A stretch of 64,000 bases of DNA from Kineosporia aurantiaca JCM 3230 (GTDB lineage Bacteria; Actinomycetota; Actinomycetes; Actinomycetales; Kineosporiaceae). Position 1 is the stretch's first letter. Each line of letters opens with the position of its first letter. The position numbers and the translations under genes are program-made. The stretch is taken from contig JODP01000015.1 of the NCBI GenBank assembly GCA_000719025.1, positions 1 to 64,000 on the forward strand. Direction: 5' to 3'. The notes below the pieces were generated by a model. The model was given only the letters and a program-made list of their open reading frames with translations. It searched no databases and was not told the DNA's origin. Below, piece by piece: positions 32,478 through 40,992 of the stretch.

Positions 32478-33485
32478 TCAGTTCTTCAGATCGGCGAGGG
32501 TGACCCGGGAGACCTGATAGGTGCTGACGGACTGCGGCAGATCACCGTCGGCCGCGCTGACCAGACGGATCGGCACTCCGCTGTTGCGGTCGATGGTCAG
32601 GGTCTCCGGCGAACCCCCGCCGAACAGGTCCGACCCTGCGGTGAGGGTCAGAGTGTTCGTGCCCTCGGCGACCTTGATCGCGGGCACGGTGGAGAAGATC
32701 CGCAGGATCCCGGCGCGGACTCCTTCGTCGCCCCCGGCCGCGGAAAGCGCGTCCAGGCCGTTGTTCCAGAGGTAGTTCCCGGTCAGCTCCTCCAGGCGCC
32801 GGCCAGTGGGGGCATCCTGGGGAGCCGTGGCGGCCTTGGGGTTCTGGGCCCGCGCCTCGTCCCAGATCCGCTGACGCTCGGCCGTGCCCAGGCCCAGGCC
32901 GAGGGAGTTCGGCGAGGCGTTGACCAGCTGCGTGCGGGCCTGGTCCAGATCGCCGGTGACTGCTGAACGGGCCGCGGCCACCTCGGCCGAGGAGCTGCCC
33001 TCGTCCATCGCCTGGTTCGCTCCCACGGCCTGCTGAAGGGACCTTTCGTCGGCGCCTCCGAAGAACGCGCCGGCGTCGGTGTAGAGGTTGTAACTGGTCT
33101 CTGGAGTGCGGTTTCCGATGGTCTGGGTGCGGATGACCAAGGACGCGTCACCCGCCTGCTGAGCTTGGCCGGCGGTGATGTGGGCGGCCAGGGTCATCAG
33201 AGGCGATTGCACCACCGGCGCCTGGCCGGACTGGGCGGACTGGCTGGACTGAGCGGCCGAGGTCGCGGGGATGCTGGAGGAGCCGGTGGAGGTGACGGCG
33301 AAGACCACGGCCGCACCCGCCGCGAGGGCGCCGACACCGACCGCGCTGCGTCGGCTGAGCAGGCGCAGGTGGTGCTTGCGCGGGGGGTGGGCGTTCAGCT
33401 GGGCCCGGGCCCTTTGGAAAGCCGTTTCAGAGAGCGGACTCTCGTCCAGGGCCGACTTGAGCAGATCCATCTCGTCGATGTTCAC
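32478..33485 (-). CDS. CU044_5270 family membrane protein, probable sigma-factor partner
   Basis: A 335-residue protein with a cytosolic N-terminus (MNIDEMDLLKSALDESPLSE), one transmembrane helix (AVGVGALAAGAAVVFAV, about residues 48-65), a Ser/Gln-rich linker and an extracytoplasmic domain with LYTDAGAFFGGAD and TLTIDRNSGVPIRLVSA. This layout matches the CU044_5270 family found next to ECF-type sigma factors in actinomycetes, thought to act as anti-sigma or signal-sensing partners. Its start overlaps the sigma gene stop by 4 bases. A classic zinc anti-sigma motif is absent. Confidence 0.82.
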   Translation of the reverse strand: MNIDEMDLLKSALDESPLSETAFQRARAQLNAHPPRKHHLRLLSRRSAVGVGALAAGAAVVFAVTSTGSSSIPATSAAQSSQSAQSGQAPVVQSPLMTLAAHITAGQAQQAGDASLVIRTQTIGNRTPETSYNLYTDAGAFFGGADERSLQQAVGANQAMDEGSSSAEVAAARSAVTGDLDQARTQLVNASPNSLGLGLGTAERQRIWDEARAQNPKAATAPQDAPTGRRLEELTGNYLWNNGLDALSAAGGDEGVRAGILRIFSTVPAIKVAEGTNTLTLTAGSDLFGGGSPETLTIDRNSGVPIRLVSAADGDLPQSVSTYQVSRVTLADLKN

Positions 33486-34060
33486 GTGTTCTCCTTGACG
33501 CTGTTGAGTTCCTTCAGGAGCGCCGCGACTTCCGGCGTGTTGCGCAGGGCGGTGCGGGCCTGGTGCAGCAGCCGACGGGCGGTGCCGGCCGGCAGGTCGA
33601 GAACCCGGGCGGCCTCGGCGGCGGTCAGGTCCTCGCCCGCTACCAGCAGCAGGACCTCACGCTCGGCCGGTCTGAGGCCGGCCAGCGCGCTGCGGATCAC
33701 GGCCCGCACGTCCACCCGGGTCTCCACCGCCGGCCAGGGGTCCCAGGCCGTGGACCGGCCGGCGACGTCGGCGACGTCGGCGGTCAGGTCTTCGGGTGGC
33801 CGGGACCGCCAGTGCTGTCGTAGCCGGTTCGCCGCCACCGTGTAGAGCCACGGCCGTGCGTCCGGGTAGGCGGGGTCATAGGTCTTGCGGGCGCTGTAGG
33901 CCGCGACCCACACATCACCCAGCAGGTCTTCCGCGGTCTCGCGGCCGACCCGGCGCGACAGGTAGGCGCCGATCGCGACCTCGTGCCGACCGATCACCTC
34001 CATGAACGCGTCGGTGTCGTCGGCCAGCGACCGGGCGATCAACTCCGCATCTGACGTCAT
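33482..34060 (-). CDS. RNA polymerase sigma factor, sigma-70 family (ECF type)
   Basis: A 192-residue ECF sigma factor starting at ATG 34060 behind GAGGAGGGG. Region 2 spans about residues 15-85 (YLSRRVGRETAEDLLGDVWVAAYSARKTYDP, RPWLYTVAANRLRQHWRSR). Region 4 spans about 120-175 (GLRPAEREVLLLVAGEDLTAAEAARVLDLPAGTARRLLHQARTAL). The overlapping downstream CU044_5270 gene is its likely regulator. The promoter of this pair lies in the 110-base gap shared with the divergent GPP34 gene, possibly autoregulated. Confidence 0.9.
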   Translation of the reverse strand: MTSDAELIARSLADDTDAFMEVIGRHEVAIGAYLSRRVGRETAEDLLGDVWVAAYSARKTYDPAYPDARPWLYTVAANRLRQHWRSRPPEDLTADVADVAGRSTAWDPWPAVETRVDVRAVIRSALAGLRPAEREVLLLVAGEDLTAAEAARVLDLPAGTARRLLHQARTALRNTPEVAALLKELNSVKENT

Positions 34061-34170
34061 ACCCCTCCTCGGCCGTTCGGTGCTCTCACCCGGTAGTAGT
34101 CGACCGGCCGGCAAAGCGTTCAGGCCGGTTCCGGATGCCTTCGGGGCCGGAACGGTCTGTGATGGGGAAC

Positions 34171-34893
34171 ATGACCACGGAGAACTTCGCACCGGACAAC
34201 GACGTGCTGATCGTCGAGGACCTGATGTTGCTCCTGCTCGACGACCAGAAGGGCTCGGTCGCGGCGACGCAGGCGCTGGAGTACATCCTCGGGGGTGGGC
34301 TCCTGGTCGAGCTGGCCCTGCGGGAACGGGCCGCGCAGGAGGACAAGAAGTCGTTCCTGACCGGCCGCAAAATCCTGGCCACGGGCAACGGGCCGCTGCC
34401 GGACCCGCTGCTGCAGGGGGCCTACGACACGATTGCCGAGAAGCCCCGGGGCGGGCAGTCGGTGCTCGCGAAGATCGGGAGGGGCCTGCCCAAGACGGTT
34501 TCCGCCCGTTTGGTCGAGCGCGGGATGGTCCGGGAGGAGAAGAGCCACGTCCTGGGCGTCGTTCCACGCACGCTGCACCCGGCCGCGGACACCGCCCGCG
34601 AGACCCTGGTGCGGCAGAAGATCCGGGCCGTGCTGGCGGACGGGACCACGCCGGATCCGCGCACCGCGTCCCTGATCGCCCTGTTGTCGGCGGGTAACGT
34701 GCTGAAGCCGGCGCTGAAGGACATGGATCCGCCGCTCAAGTGGTCTTCGGAGATCAAGAAGCGGGGCAAGGAGATCCAGGAGGGCGACTGGGGCGCCTCG
34801 GCGGTGAGCGATGCGGTGAAGGCGGTGGCCGCGTCGATGGCCGCGGTGGTGGCCGCCTCGGCTGCTTCGGCGTCGGCGGCCGCCGTGAACTGA
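34171..34893 (+). CDS. GPP34 (GOLPH3-like) family protein
   Basis: A 240-residue protein with the actinobacterial GPP34 fold: LIVEDLMLLLLDDQKGS, ALEYILGGGLLVELALRERA, LDPLLQGAYDTI-like helix and LVRQKIRAVLADGTTPDPRTASLIALLSAGNVL. Eukaryotic GOLPH3 binds phosphatidylinositol-4-phosphate; bacterial members are widespread in actinomycetes with unknown lipid-related roles. An Ala-rich C-terminal helix (VVAASAASASAAAV) may pack on membranes. The start is chosen at ATG 34171 because the conserved helix begins shortly after; earlier ATGs at 34135 and 34162 are possible. Confidence 0.85.
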   Translation: MTTENFAPDNDVLIVEDLMLLLLDDQKGSVAATQALEYILGGGLLVELALRERAAQEDKKSFLTGRKILATGNGPLPDPLLQGAYDTIAEKPRGGQSVLAKIGRGLPKTVSARLVERGMVREEKSHVLGVVPRTLHPAADTARETLVRQKIRAVLADGTTPDPRTASLIALLSAGNVLKPALKDMDPPLKWSSEIKKRGKEIQEGDWGASAVSDAVKAVAASMAAVVAASAASASAAAVN

Positions 34894-34911
34894 ATTCTCA
34901 CACTCACGGAC

Positions 34912-34943
34912 GAACGGTGTTTGTTAATAGAACGATGTTCGTT
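34912..34943. promoter_or_regulatory. Two 18-bp-spaced operator-like repeats before the quinone oxidoreductase
   Basis: GAACGGTGTTTGTT at 34912-34925 and GAACGATGTTCGTT at 34930-34943 differ at two positions. Each contains a near-palindrome AACGA-TGT-TCGTT. They lie 27-58 bases upstream of the start codon, a position and spacing typical of TetR or HxlR repressor pairs. No such regulator is adjacent. Confidence 0.6.
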
Positions 34944-34969
34944 GTACCGTCGGTCGGATGGAGAAGCAG

Positions 34970-35872
34970 ATGAAGGCGGCCCAGTTCAGCCGGTTCGGCG
35001 GCGCTGAGGTGCTGCAGATCGTGGACCTTCCGCAGCCGCATCCGGGTCCGGGCGAGGTCCGGATCGCGGTCCGCGCGGCCGGCGTCAACGCCAGCGACTG
35101 GAAGAAGCGTCAGGGTCAGATGGATCCGCAGCTGCCCCAGACGCTGGGCTATGAGGCGGCGGGGATTGTGGACGAACTGGGCGAGGGGGTCTCGGACGTC
35201 GCCTTGGGCGACCGGGTCTTCGGGTTCTCCAGCGAAGGTGCCGCGCAGGCCGAACTCGCCGTGCTCTCCGCCTACGCCCTCATCCCGCCCTCGCTCGATT
35301 TCACCGCCGCGGCGGCCCTGCCCAGCGTCACCGAGACCGCGGCCCGGGCCCTCGACCAGCTCGGGGTGAAGGACGGCAGCACGGTGCTGATCAGTGGCGC
35401 CTCCGGCAGCGTGGGCAGCGCCGCCGTCCAGCTCGCCGTTGCCCGCGGCGCCCGCGTAATCGGCACCGGCAGCCCGGCCACGCATGAATACCTGCAGTCT
35501 CTCGGCGCCGAACCGGTTGCCTACGGAGAGGGCCTGTCCGAGCGGGTCCGTGCTCTTGCCCCCGAGGGCATCGACCTGGCTCTGGACGTGGCCGGCAGCG
35601 GAATCCTGCCCGAGCTGGTCGACCTGGCCGGCGGGGTGGACCACGTCATCACCATCGCCGACTTCCTGGGGGCACAGCAGACCGGCGTCCGGTTCAGCCG
35701 GGGCGACTCCGGCCGCGCGCTCTACGTGCTCGCCCAGGTGGCCGAACTGGCCGAATCCGGCCAGTTCTCACTGCCGGTCGGCCAGACGTTCCACCTGTCC
35801 GAGATCGCCGAGGCCCATCGGGTAGGCGAATCCGGACGCGTCCGAGGCAAACTCGTCCTCCTCGTCCCCTAA
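34970..35872 (+). CDS. Zinc-independent quinone oxidoreductase / NADP-dependent alcohol dehydrogenase (MDR family)
   Basis: A 300-residue medium-chain reductase. ATG 34970 is preferred over ATG 34958 because GGAGAAG lies at the right distance and the family begins MKAAQFSRFGG. The GroES-like N-terminus shows GEVRIAVRAAGVNASDWKKRQG and TLGYEAAGIVDELGEGV. The Rossmann part has VLISGASGSVGSAAVQLAVARGARVIGTGSP. No zinc Cys cluster is present, so it is a QOR-like enzyme reducing quinones or enones with NADPH. It stands alone behind two operator-like repeats and is probably stress- or xenobiotic-induced. Confidence 0.88.
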   Translation: MKAAQFSRFGGAEVLQIVDLPQPHPGPGEVRIAVRAAGVNASDWKKRQGQMDPQLPQTLGYEAAGIVDELGEGVSDVALGDRVFGFSSEGAAQAELAVLSAYALIPPSLDFTAAAALPSVTETAARALDQLGVKDGSTVLISGASGSVGSAAVQLAVARGARVIGTGSPATHEYLQSLGAEPVAYGEGLSERVRALAPEGIDLALDVAGSGILPELVDLAGGVDHVITIADFLGAQQTGVRFSRGDSGRALYVLAQVAELAESGQFSLPVGQTFHLSEIAEAHRVGESGRVRGKLVLLVP

Positions 35873-35890
35873 TTCACCCCCCAAACCCTT

Positions 35891-36000
35891 CGTGATCATG
35901 CAATTCCGCCCCCGTGATCATGCAACACCTTCCCCGTGATCATGGACTTCTTCCCCCGTGATCATGGACTTCCTCCCTCGTGATCATGGACTGCTCCGGA
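35891..36000. repeat. Five tandem 22-bp units beginning CGTGATCATG
   Basis: The core CGTGATCATG starts at 35891, 35913, 35935, 35957 and 35979, an exact 22-base period. The remaining 12 bases vary: copies 1-2 continue CAA, copies 3-5 continue GGACT, and most end pyrimidine-rich. The core contains the palindrome TGATCA. It lies between two rightward genes. The same core with the GGA continuation forms the hairpin arms at 21323-21364. Two turns of DNA per unit would place sites on one helical face, but a neutral dispersed repeat is equally possible. Confidence 0.85.
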
Positions 36001-36062
36001 CCAGCAGAAGCCGAGGCGCCCCACCCCAGGCGCCCCAGCACCCCCGTCGCTAGCGTGGTGGC

Positions 36063-37211
36063 ATGACTGCTTTCGCCTTGACCGTCCCCGGCGACGTGCG
36101 CTTCGGACCCGGCCGGGCCGCCGAAGCCGCCGACGCGGTCCGGGCCGCGGCCGACGGCGGAGCCGTGCTGCTGGTCACCGGCTCCTCCGACCGCCACGCG
36201 GCCCCCTTGCGGGAACGTCTGGCCGGCACCGAAGTGGCCACGGTCCGGGCGGTCGGGGAACCAAGTGTGGACGCTGTCCAAGACGCGGTCTCCGAGGCCC
36301 GTCGGGCGGGGGTCACGGCGGTGCTGGGCATCGGCGGAGGGTCGGTCCTGGACACGGCGAAGGCCGTGGCCGCGCTGGTGAACAACGGTGACCCGCTCGA
36401 CCACCTCGAGGTGGTGGGCCGCGGTCTACCCCTTTCGGAGAAGGTGCTGCCCTGGATCGCCGTGCCGACGACCGCGGGGACGGGTTCGGAAGTCACCCGC
36501 AACGCCGTCCTGACCGCCGGACGGGTGAAGGTCAGCCTGCGCTCGCCGTCGATGCTCGCCCGCACCGCGATCGTCGACCCCGATCTTCTTCAGGGCCTAC
36601 CCCGCGCGCCGCTGGTGCACGGCGGCCTGGATGCGTTGGTGCAGCTGATCGAACCGCTGATCTCGCACCGGGCGAACCCGGTGACGGATGCCCTGGCCCG
36701 TAAGGGTCTGGCCGCCTCGTTGCGATCGCTGCCGCGGGCGGCGGCGGACGGCACCGACGAACCCGAGGTGCGTGAAGACCTGGCCCTGGCCTCGTTGCTG
36801 GGCGGAATCTGCCTGGCGAACGCCGGTCTGGGCGCGGTGCACGGCCTGGCTGGGGTAGCGGGCGGAATGCTCGGTGCGCCGCACGGGGTGCTGTGCGCGG
36901 CGTTCCTGCCCTCGGTGCTGGAAGCCGACCTGATCGCCCTGCGCCGGGCCCCGGATCCGGTGGTCCAGGCCCGCCTCGACGCACTTGGCCCGCTGGTCAC
37001 CCGGGATCCGGCGGTGGGGGCGGAGCAGGCGGTGGCGGCGCTGGGCGAGCTGGTGCGCTCGCTGGACGTGCCTCGGCTGGCTGACCTGGGTCTTCAGCAG
37101 AGCGACGTGGAGGAGCTGGTCGAGGGGGCGCTGGTGGCGTCCTCGACCAAGGCGAACCCGCTGCCGCTGACCCGGGAAGAGCTCACGGCGGCCGTGCTCG
37201 CCGCTCGCTGA
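36063..37211 (+). CDS. Iron-containing (group III) alcohol dehydrogenase family
   Basis: A 382-residue dehydroquinate-synthase-like enzyme. The NAD-binding motif GIGGGSVLDTAKAVAAL is at about residues 95-111 and PTTAGTGSEVTRNAVL at about 139-154. The metal site is expected in the helical C-domain (LVHGGLDALVQLIEPLISH and GAVHGLAGVAGGMLGAPHG with its His residues). Substrates include maleylacetate, lactaldehyde, hydroxy acids and various alcohols. It is transcribed towards the betaine-type binding protein gene with no gap between their stops. Some motifs resemble maleylacetate reductases, which would fit aromatic metabolism, but this is not certain. Confidence 0.86.
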   Translation: MTAFALTVPGDVRFGPGRAAEAADAVRAAADGGAVLLVTGSSDRHAAPLRERLAGTEVATVRAVGEPSVDAVQDAVSEARRAGVTAVLGIGGGSVLDTAKAVAALVNNGDPLDHLEVVGRGLPLSEKVLPWIAVPTTAGTGSEVTRNAVLTAGRVKVSLRSPSMLARTAIVDPDLLQGLPRAPLVHGGLDALVQLIEPLISHRANPVTDALARKGLAASLRSLPRAAADGTDEPEVREDLALASLLGGICLANAGLGAVHGLAGVAGGMLGAPHGVLCAAFLPSVLEADLIALRRAPDPVVQARLDALGPLVTRDPAVGAEQAVAALGELVRSLDVPRLADLGLQQSDVEELVEGALVASSTKANPLPLTREELTAAVLAAR

Positions 37212-38150
37212 TCAGCCCAGCCCCTTCTCCTGGAGCCAGGCCCCGGCCACGTCGGCCGCGGACTTCTGATCGATCTGGACCTGCGCGTTCAGCTCGGTGA
37301 GGGTGGTGGTGTCGAGCGCCTTCGAGATGTCGTTCAGCACCGCCCGGGCCTTCTCCGGCACCTTCGCGGAGGTGATCAGCGGGATGACGTTCTGGACGCC
37401 GAAGACGTTCTCCGGGTCGGTCAGCGCGACAAAACCCCGCTGCTCGATCTCCGGGGTGGTCGAGTAGAGGATCGCCGCGTCCACCCGGCCCCGGTCCAGC
37501 GCGTTGATGGTCAGCGGGCCGGCCGTGTCGAGCGACCGGAACGACTTGAAGTTCAGCCCGTAGACCTTCTGCAGGCCGACCAGACCTTGATAGCGGGTCT
37601 TGTCCTCCGGGGCCCCGCCGAAGTTCATCGAGGGGGCCACCGCCTTCAGATCCGCGATGCTGGTCAGGTTGTTCCTCGCGGCGGTCGCCTTGCTCACCGC
37701 CACGGTGTCCTTGTCCTGCGCCGTGGAGGGGTCGAGAACGGCCAGCCCGCTGGGGAGCAGCTTGGTCAGGGCCGCGTCCACGGTCTCGGTGGTGGTCGAG
37801 GTGTCCTTGGCGTCCAGGTACGACAGCAGCGCGCCGTTGTACTCGGGCAGCACGTCGATCGAGCCCTCCTTCATCGCCGCGAAAAGGATCTCCCGGCTGC
37901 CCACGTTCAGCTTGGTCTCGACCGAGAAACCAGCCTTGGTCAGGGCCTGGGCGTACATCTGGGCAAGCAGTTCGTTCTCCAGGAAGTTGGCCGACCCGAC
38001 CACGATGGTGCCGCCGCCCGCCGGCGCCACTTGCGCGGAAGCGTCCTCTGCCAGTGGATCTGAACCTCCCCCGCACGCGGCCAGCCCGGTGACCGAGGCG
38101 GCGAGCAGAGCGGCGACGACGGAACGGCGGCGGAACACGGAACTGGGCAT
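37212..38150 (-). CDS. Glycine betaine-type ABC substrate-binding lipoprotein (OpuAC/ProX fold), orphan
   Basis: A 312-residue lipoprotein with lipobox GLAACGGG. The mature domain has the OpuAC pattern: GTIVVGSANFLENELLAQMYAQALTKAGF, LNVGSREILFAAMKEGSIDVLPEYNGALL and QGLVGLQKVYGLNFKSF. Such proteins bind betaine, choline, carnitine or other quaternary amines for import. No permease or ATPase gene accompanies it, so it must pair with a remote transporter or act as a receptor. It follows the 2-oxoglutarate oxygenase gene by 50 bases on the same strand, suggesting a shared substrate. Confidence 0.86.
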   Translation of the reverse strand: MPSSVFRRRSVVAALLAASVTGLAACGGGSDPLAEDASAQVAPAGGGTIVVGSANFLENELLAQMYAQALTKAGFSVETKLNVGSREILFAAMKEGSIDVLPEYNGALLSYLDAKDTSTTTETVDAALTKLLPSGLAVLDPSTAQDKDTVAVSKATAARNNLTSIADLKAVAPSMNFGGAPEDKTRYQGLVGLQKVYGLNFKSFRSLDTAGPLTINALDRGRVDAAILYSTTPEIEQRGFVALTDPENVFGVQNVIPLITSAKVPEKARAVLNDISKALDTTTLTELNAQVQIDQKSAADVAGAWLQEKGLG

Positions 38151-38200
38151 CTCGGGACCTCTTGTGCTGGAAGGGGTTGGCTGCTCAGGGAGTTGGTCGA

Positions 38201-38992
38201 TCAGACCGTGCGGCCGTAGAACAGTTTCTGGGTCAGCGGGTTGAGCTTGTCGTCCGGCTTCTGGGAGTAGGCCAGGACGGCGTTGATCCGGGTCTGGTCG
38301 CCGGCCACCGGGGTGACCCGGTGCATCGAGTACTGGCCGCGGAACATGGTCAGCGCGCCCGGGGAGCCCGGCAGCGTGATCCGCCCGGCGTAGTCGTCCC
38401 GCAGGGCGGCCAGCACACCGGCCTCGTTCTCGTTCTCGCCGCTGCGCAGATGGTGGTGGTACTGGTACTCGCCGCCCTCCAGCGGAGGCTGCAGCATGAC
38501 CGTCACCGCGAACGGCGAACGGTCGAAATGCCAGCCCAGTTCGTCACCCTGGTCGAAAAGCATGAGTGACGCCGCGCCGAGCGGGTCGGCGTAACGGAAG
38601 AACGGCTCCACGCCCAGCGCCTGACCGAGGAACGTGGTCAGGCCGTCCCATTCGTAGGCGGTGCGCAGCGGGGAGTCGGCGGCGATCAGGTCCCAGGCGA
38701 CGGCCGACTTCGAGGTGTGCTCGCGCACGGCGTGGGGCGAGGAGTCCTGGGTGAGCGGCTCGAAGTACACGTTGTGCTCGTCGTCGGTGCGCCAGGATTC
38801 CGGGCGCCGGGCGAGGGCCTCGCTCACCAGGGCCGCCACGGCGGCCGGGCGGAAGAAACCGGGTAGCTGGCAGGCGCCCTCGAACTCCAGAGAGGCGCGG
38901 CAGAAGGCCAGCAGAGCCTGGGCTTTCGGGCTCTCCAGGTCGTCGATCGGGTAGCGGTCGAGATCGATCACCGCGGAAGGTGCTTCGGACAT
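38201..38992 (-). CDS. 2-oxoglutarate/Fe(II)-dependent oxygenase (HalD/ArpA family)
   Basis: A 263-residue oxygenase with a jelly-roll core. The iron ligands are visible as GWHFDRS (His155, Asp157) and SMHRVTPV (His224), with 2-oxoglutarate-binding Arg235 in QTRINAVLAYS. The HxD aspartate is retained; BesD-type amino-acid halogenases of this wider group have Gly there, so hydroxylation rather than halogenation is predicted. It is divergent from a LysR regulator and followed by a betaine-type binding protein, suggesting an amino acid or quaternary amine substrate. It is cytosolic, with no signal peptide. Confidence 0.85.
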   Translation of the reverse strand: MSEAPSAVIDLDRYPIDDLESPKAQALLAFCRASLEFEGACQLPGFFRPAAVAALVSEALARRPESWRTDDEHNVYFEPLTQDSSPHAVREHTSKSAVAWDLIAADSPLRTAYEWDGLTTFLGQALGVEPFFRYADPLGAASLMLFDQGDELGWHFDRSPFAVTVMLQPPLEGGEYQYHHHLRSGENENEAGVLAALRDDYAGRITLPGSPGALTMFRGQYSMHRVTPVAGDQTRINAVLAYSQKPDDKLNPLTQKLFYGRTV

Positions 38993-39104
38993 CAGGGGCG
39001 GTCCCTTCGGGATGGGCTGGATGTCCCGAGTCTGAAGCCCGGTCTGCTATAACCTCCAACGAGCATTTCTTACATCTCTCATCAGCAGAGCTAATAGGGG
39101 ACGC

Positions 39105-40031
39105 ATGGCGACGCCACTTTGGGCCCGTTTGGACACTCGGCACTTCGTCGCCCTGGCCGAGGTGGTCAGCACCGGCTCGTTCACTGCGGCGGCCGAGTCG
39201 CTGGGCTACACCCAGTCGGCGGTGAGCCAGCAGATCGCCCGGCTGGAGCGGATGCTCGGTCAGCCGGTGCTGCACCGCGGGGCCGGGGGCCGCAGCTTGT
39301 CGTTGACTCCGGCCGGCCGGGTGCTGCTGCAGCATGCGTCCTCGCTGGTGGCCACCATGCAGCGGGCCGCGGCCGACGTCAGCGCGCTCTCCCAGGGCAT
39401 CGCCGGCATCCTGCGGGTGGGCTGTTTCGAGAGCGTCGGCAGCAGCCTGCTCCCGGTGGCGCTGGAGTCGTTCCTGGAGGACTACCCGAGGGTGCAGCTC
39501 GAGCTCACCGAGCTGGCCGACGACGGTGACCTGCTCGACCTGGTCGCCCGGGACGAGCTCGACCTGACCTTCGTCGTGTTCCCGTTGTCGGAAGGCCCCT
39601 ACGAATCGCAGACTCTGCTCGAAGACCCTTACGTGCTCGTGGTTTCGGCGGACTCACCGATGGCCGGGGTCTCCGGGGCGGTGGACCTCGGCGACTACCC
39701 GGAGCTGCCGCTGATGAGCTACGGCAAGATGCGGGACGTGCACTCGATGGAGACCCGCCTGGGCCGGCCGGTGTACGGCAACCGGGTGGTGTTCCGCAGC
39801 AACCACACCTCGACCCTGCTCAGCCTGGTCCGGCTCGGGCACGCCGCTGCGGTGGTGCCGCGGCTGGCCGTGCGGGCCCCGCATCCGGGACTGAAAGTGC
39901 TTGAACTGGAACGGGTCAGCCCTCGGATCATCGGGATCGCCTGGCCCGGGAACCGCCCGCTCAGCGATCCCGCGTCCGGTTTCGTCCGGACCCTGGAACT
40001 GGCCGCCGACGGATACCGGCCGCCGGCCTGA
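39105..40031 (+). CDS. LysR family transcriptional regulator
   Basis: A 308-residue regulator. The helix-turn-helix reads HFVALAEVVSTGSFTAAAESLGYTQSAVSQQIARLERMLGQPVLHRG, a strong LysR match. The effector domain begins GILRVGCFESVGSSLLPVALESF and ends near residue 300. It is divergent from the 2-oxoglutarate oxygenase across a 112-base gap with a TATAAC -10-like element, so it most likely controls the oxygenase and binding-protein pair. The effector is unknown. Confidence 0.88.
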   Translation: MATPLWARLDTRHFVALAEVVSTGSFTAAAESLGYTQSAVSQQIARLERMLGQPVLHRGAGGRSLSLTPAGRVLLQHASSLVATMQRAAADVSALSQGIAGILRVGCFESVGSSLLPVALESFLEDYPRVQLELTELADDGDLLDLVARDELDLTFVVFPLSEGPYESQTLLEDPYVLVVSADSPMAGVSGAVDLGDYPELPLMSYGKMRDVHSMETRLGRPVYGNRVVFRSNHTSTLLSLVRLGHAAAVVPRLAVRAPHPGLKVLELERVSPRIIGIAWPGNRPLSDPASGFVRTLELAADGYRPPA

Positions 40032-40067
40032 CATCCCACGCCCGCAAGGCCCCAACCGGTCGGCGCG

Positions 40068-40940
40068 TCAAGCCGGTGCGGTGAGGTGCCGGGCCGCGGC
40101 GGCGTGGAAGTCGTTCACCAGCCGGTTGCGTTCCCCGGCCCGGGAAACCACCGCCACCTGGCCCGGTTCCACATCCTGGATCGGCACCGCGACCAGGTCG
40201 GGTCGGATCCCGGTGGCGTGCGGACCGGCCGAGACGATCGCGGCTCTTCCGGAGGCGACCAGCTCGAACTTGTCGCTCAGGCTCTGCGCCACGGGGCCGT
40301 CCAGCTGGGAACCCAGACGCCAGAGAGCGTTCCAGGCCGGGTCGGCGGTCTCCAGCCGGACCAGCGGCTCGCCGGCCACGTCGTCCAGGCTGACGAATTC
40401 CTTGCCTGCGAACCGGTGTTCGGCGCCGACCACCAGAACCCGCGGCACCTCGTAGAGCACGGTCACCCGGAGGTCACCGTTTTCCGCCACGGGCGGGAAC
40501 GGGTCGCGGGCCACTACTGCGTCGGCCCGATGGTCGAGTACGGCTGCCACCGCCTGGTCGCAGGGGAGATGGCGGGTCTGGATGTCCGCGTCGGGGTGCT
40601 GATGCTGCAGGTCCCGGACCGCAGCGGTGACGAACAGGCCCTCGGTGTGGCCGACGGTGATCCGGCGCGGGCGTCCGGCGGCGCGGGTGCTGGTGACCGT
40701 GACGTCGGCCGCGTGCAGCAGGGCCCGGGCCTGCGGCAGAAAGACCTCGCCGGCTTCGGTGAGCACGCTGCCGCGGACCGAGCGCTCGACCAGGAGGGCA
40801 CCGATCTGGCGTTCCAGGCGCCCGATCTGCCGGGTGAGCGACGGTTGGGTGGTGTGCAGGGCCTCGGCGGCCCGGCCGAAGTGCCGGTGCTCGGCCAGCG
40901 CGAGGAACGACTCGACCAGCCGCAGATCCAGGTCCACCAT
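40068..40940 (-). CDS. LysR family transcriptional regulator
   Basis: A 290-residue regulator with helix-turn-helix LVESFLALAEHRHFGRAAEALHTTQPSLTRQIGRLERQIGALLVERS. The HFGRAAEALH-TTQPSLTRQI version is typical of the CbnR/BenM-like subgroup often found with aromatic catabolism. The effector domain starts RRITVGHTEGLFVTAAV. It is divergent from an SDR gene, and the shared gap contains ATACggaacgcGTAT at 40978-40992, a canonical LysR T-N11-A box. It probably activates the SDR-P450 pair and represses itself. Confidence 0.87.
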   Translation of the reverse strand: MVDLDLRLVESFLALAEHRHFGRAAEALHTTQPSLTRQIGRLERQIGALLVERSVRGSVLTEAGEVFLPQARALLHAADVTVTSTRAAGRPRRITVGHTEGLFVTAAVRDLQHQHPDADIQTRHLPCDQAVAAVLDHRADAVVARDPFPPVAENGDLRVTVLYEVPRVLVVGAEHRFAGKEFVSLDDVAGEPLVRLETADPAWNALWRLGSQLDGPVAQSLSDKFELVASGRAAIVSAGPHATGIRPDLVAVPIQDVEPGQVAVVSRAGERNRLVNDFHAAAARHLTAPA

Positions 40941-40977
40941 CTCGCCAGGGTAAGCCCGAAGTTCTTGACCAGCAAAG

Positions 40978-40992
40978 ATACGGAACGCGTAT
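40978..40992. promoter_or_regulatory. LysR-type box ATAC-N7-GTAT
   Basis: An inverted repeat with 7-base spacer in the divergent gap between a LysR gene (ending its start at 40940) and an SDR gene (start 41098). A near-identical box lies at 44611-44629 before another LysR gene, supporting the assignment. Confidence 0.65.

Noticed and set aside
35891..36000. CRISPR array
   Set aside because: The 22-bp unit is one repeated core with a short variable tail and no constant-length spacers, and no cas genes are present.
38201..38992. Amino-acid halogenase (BesD type)
   Set aside because: The metal motif is HFD; halogenases have Gly in place of the Asp.
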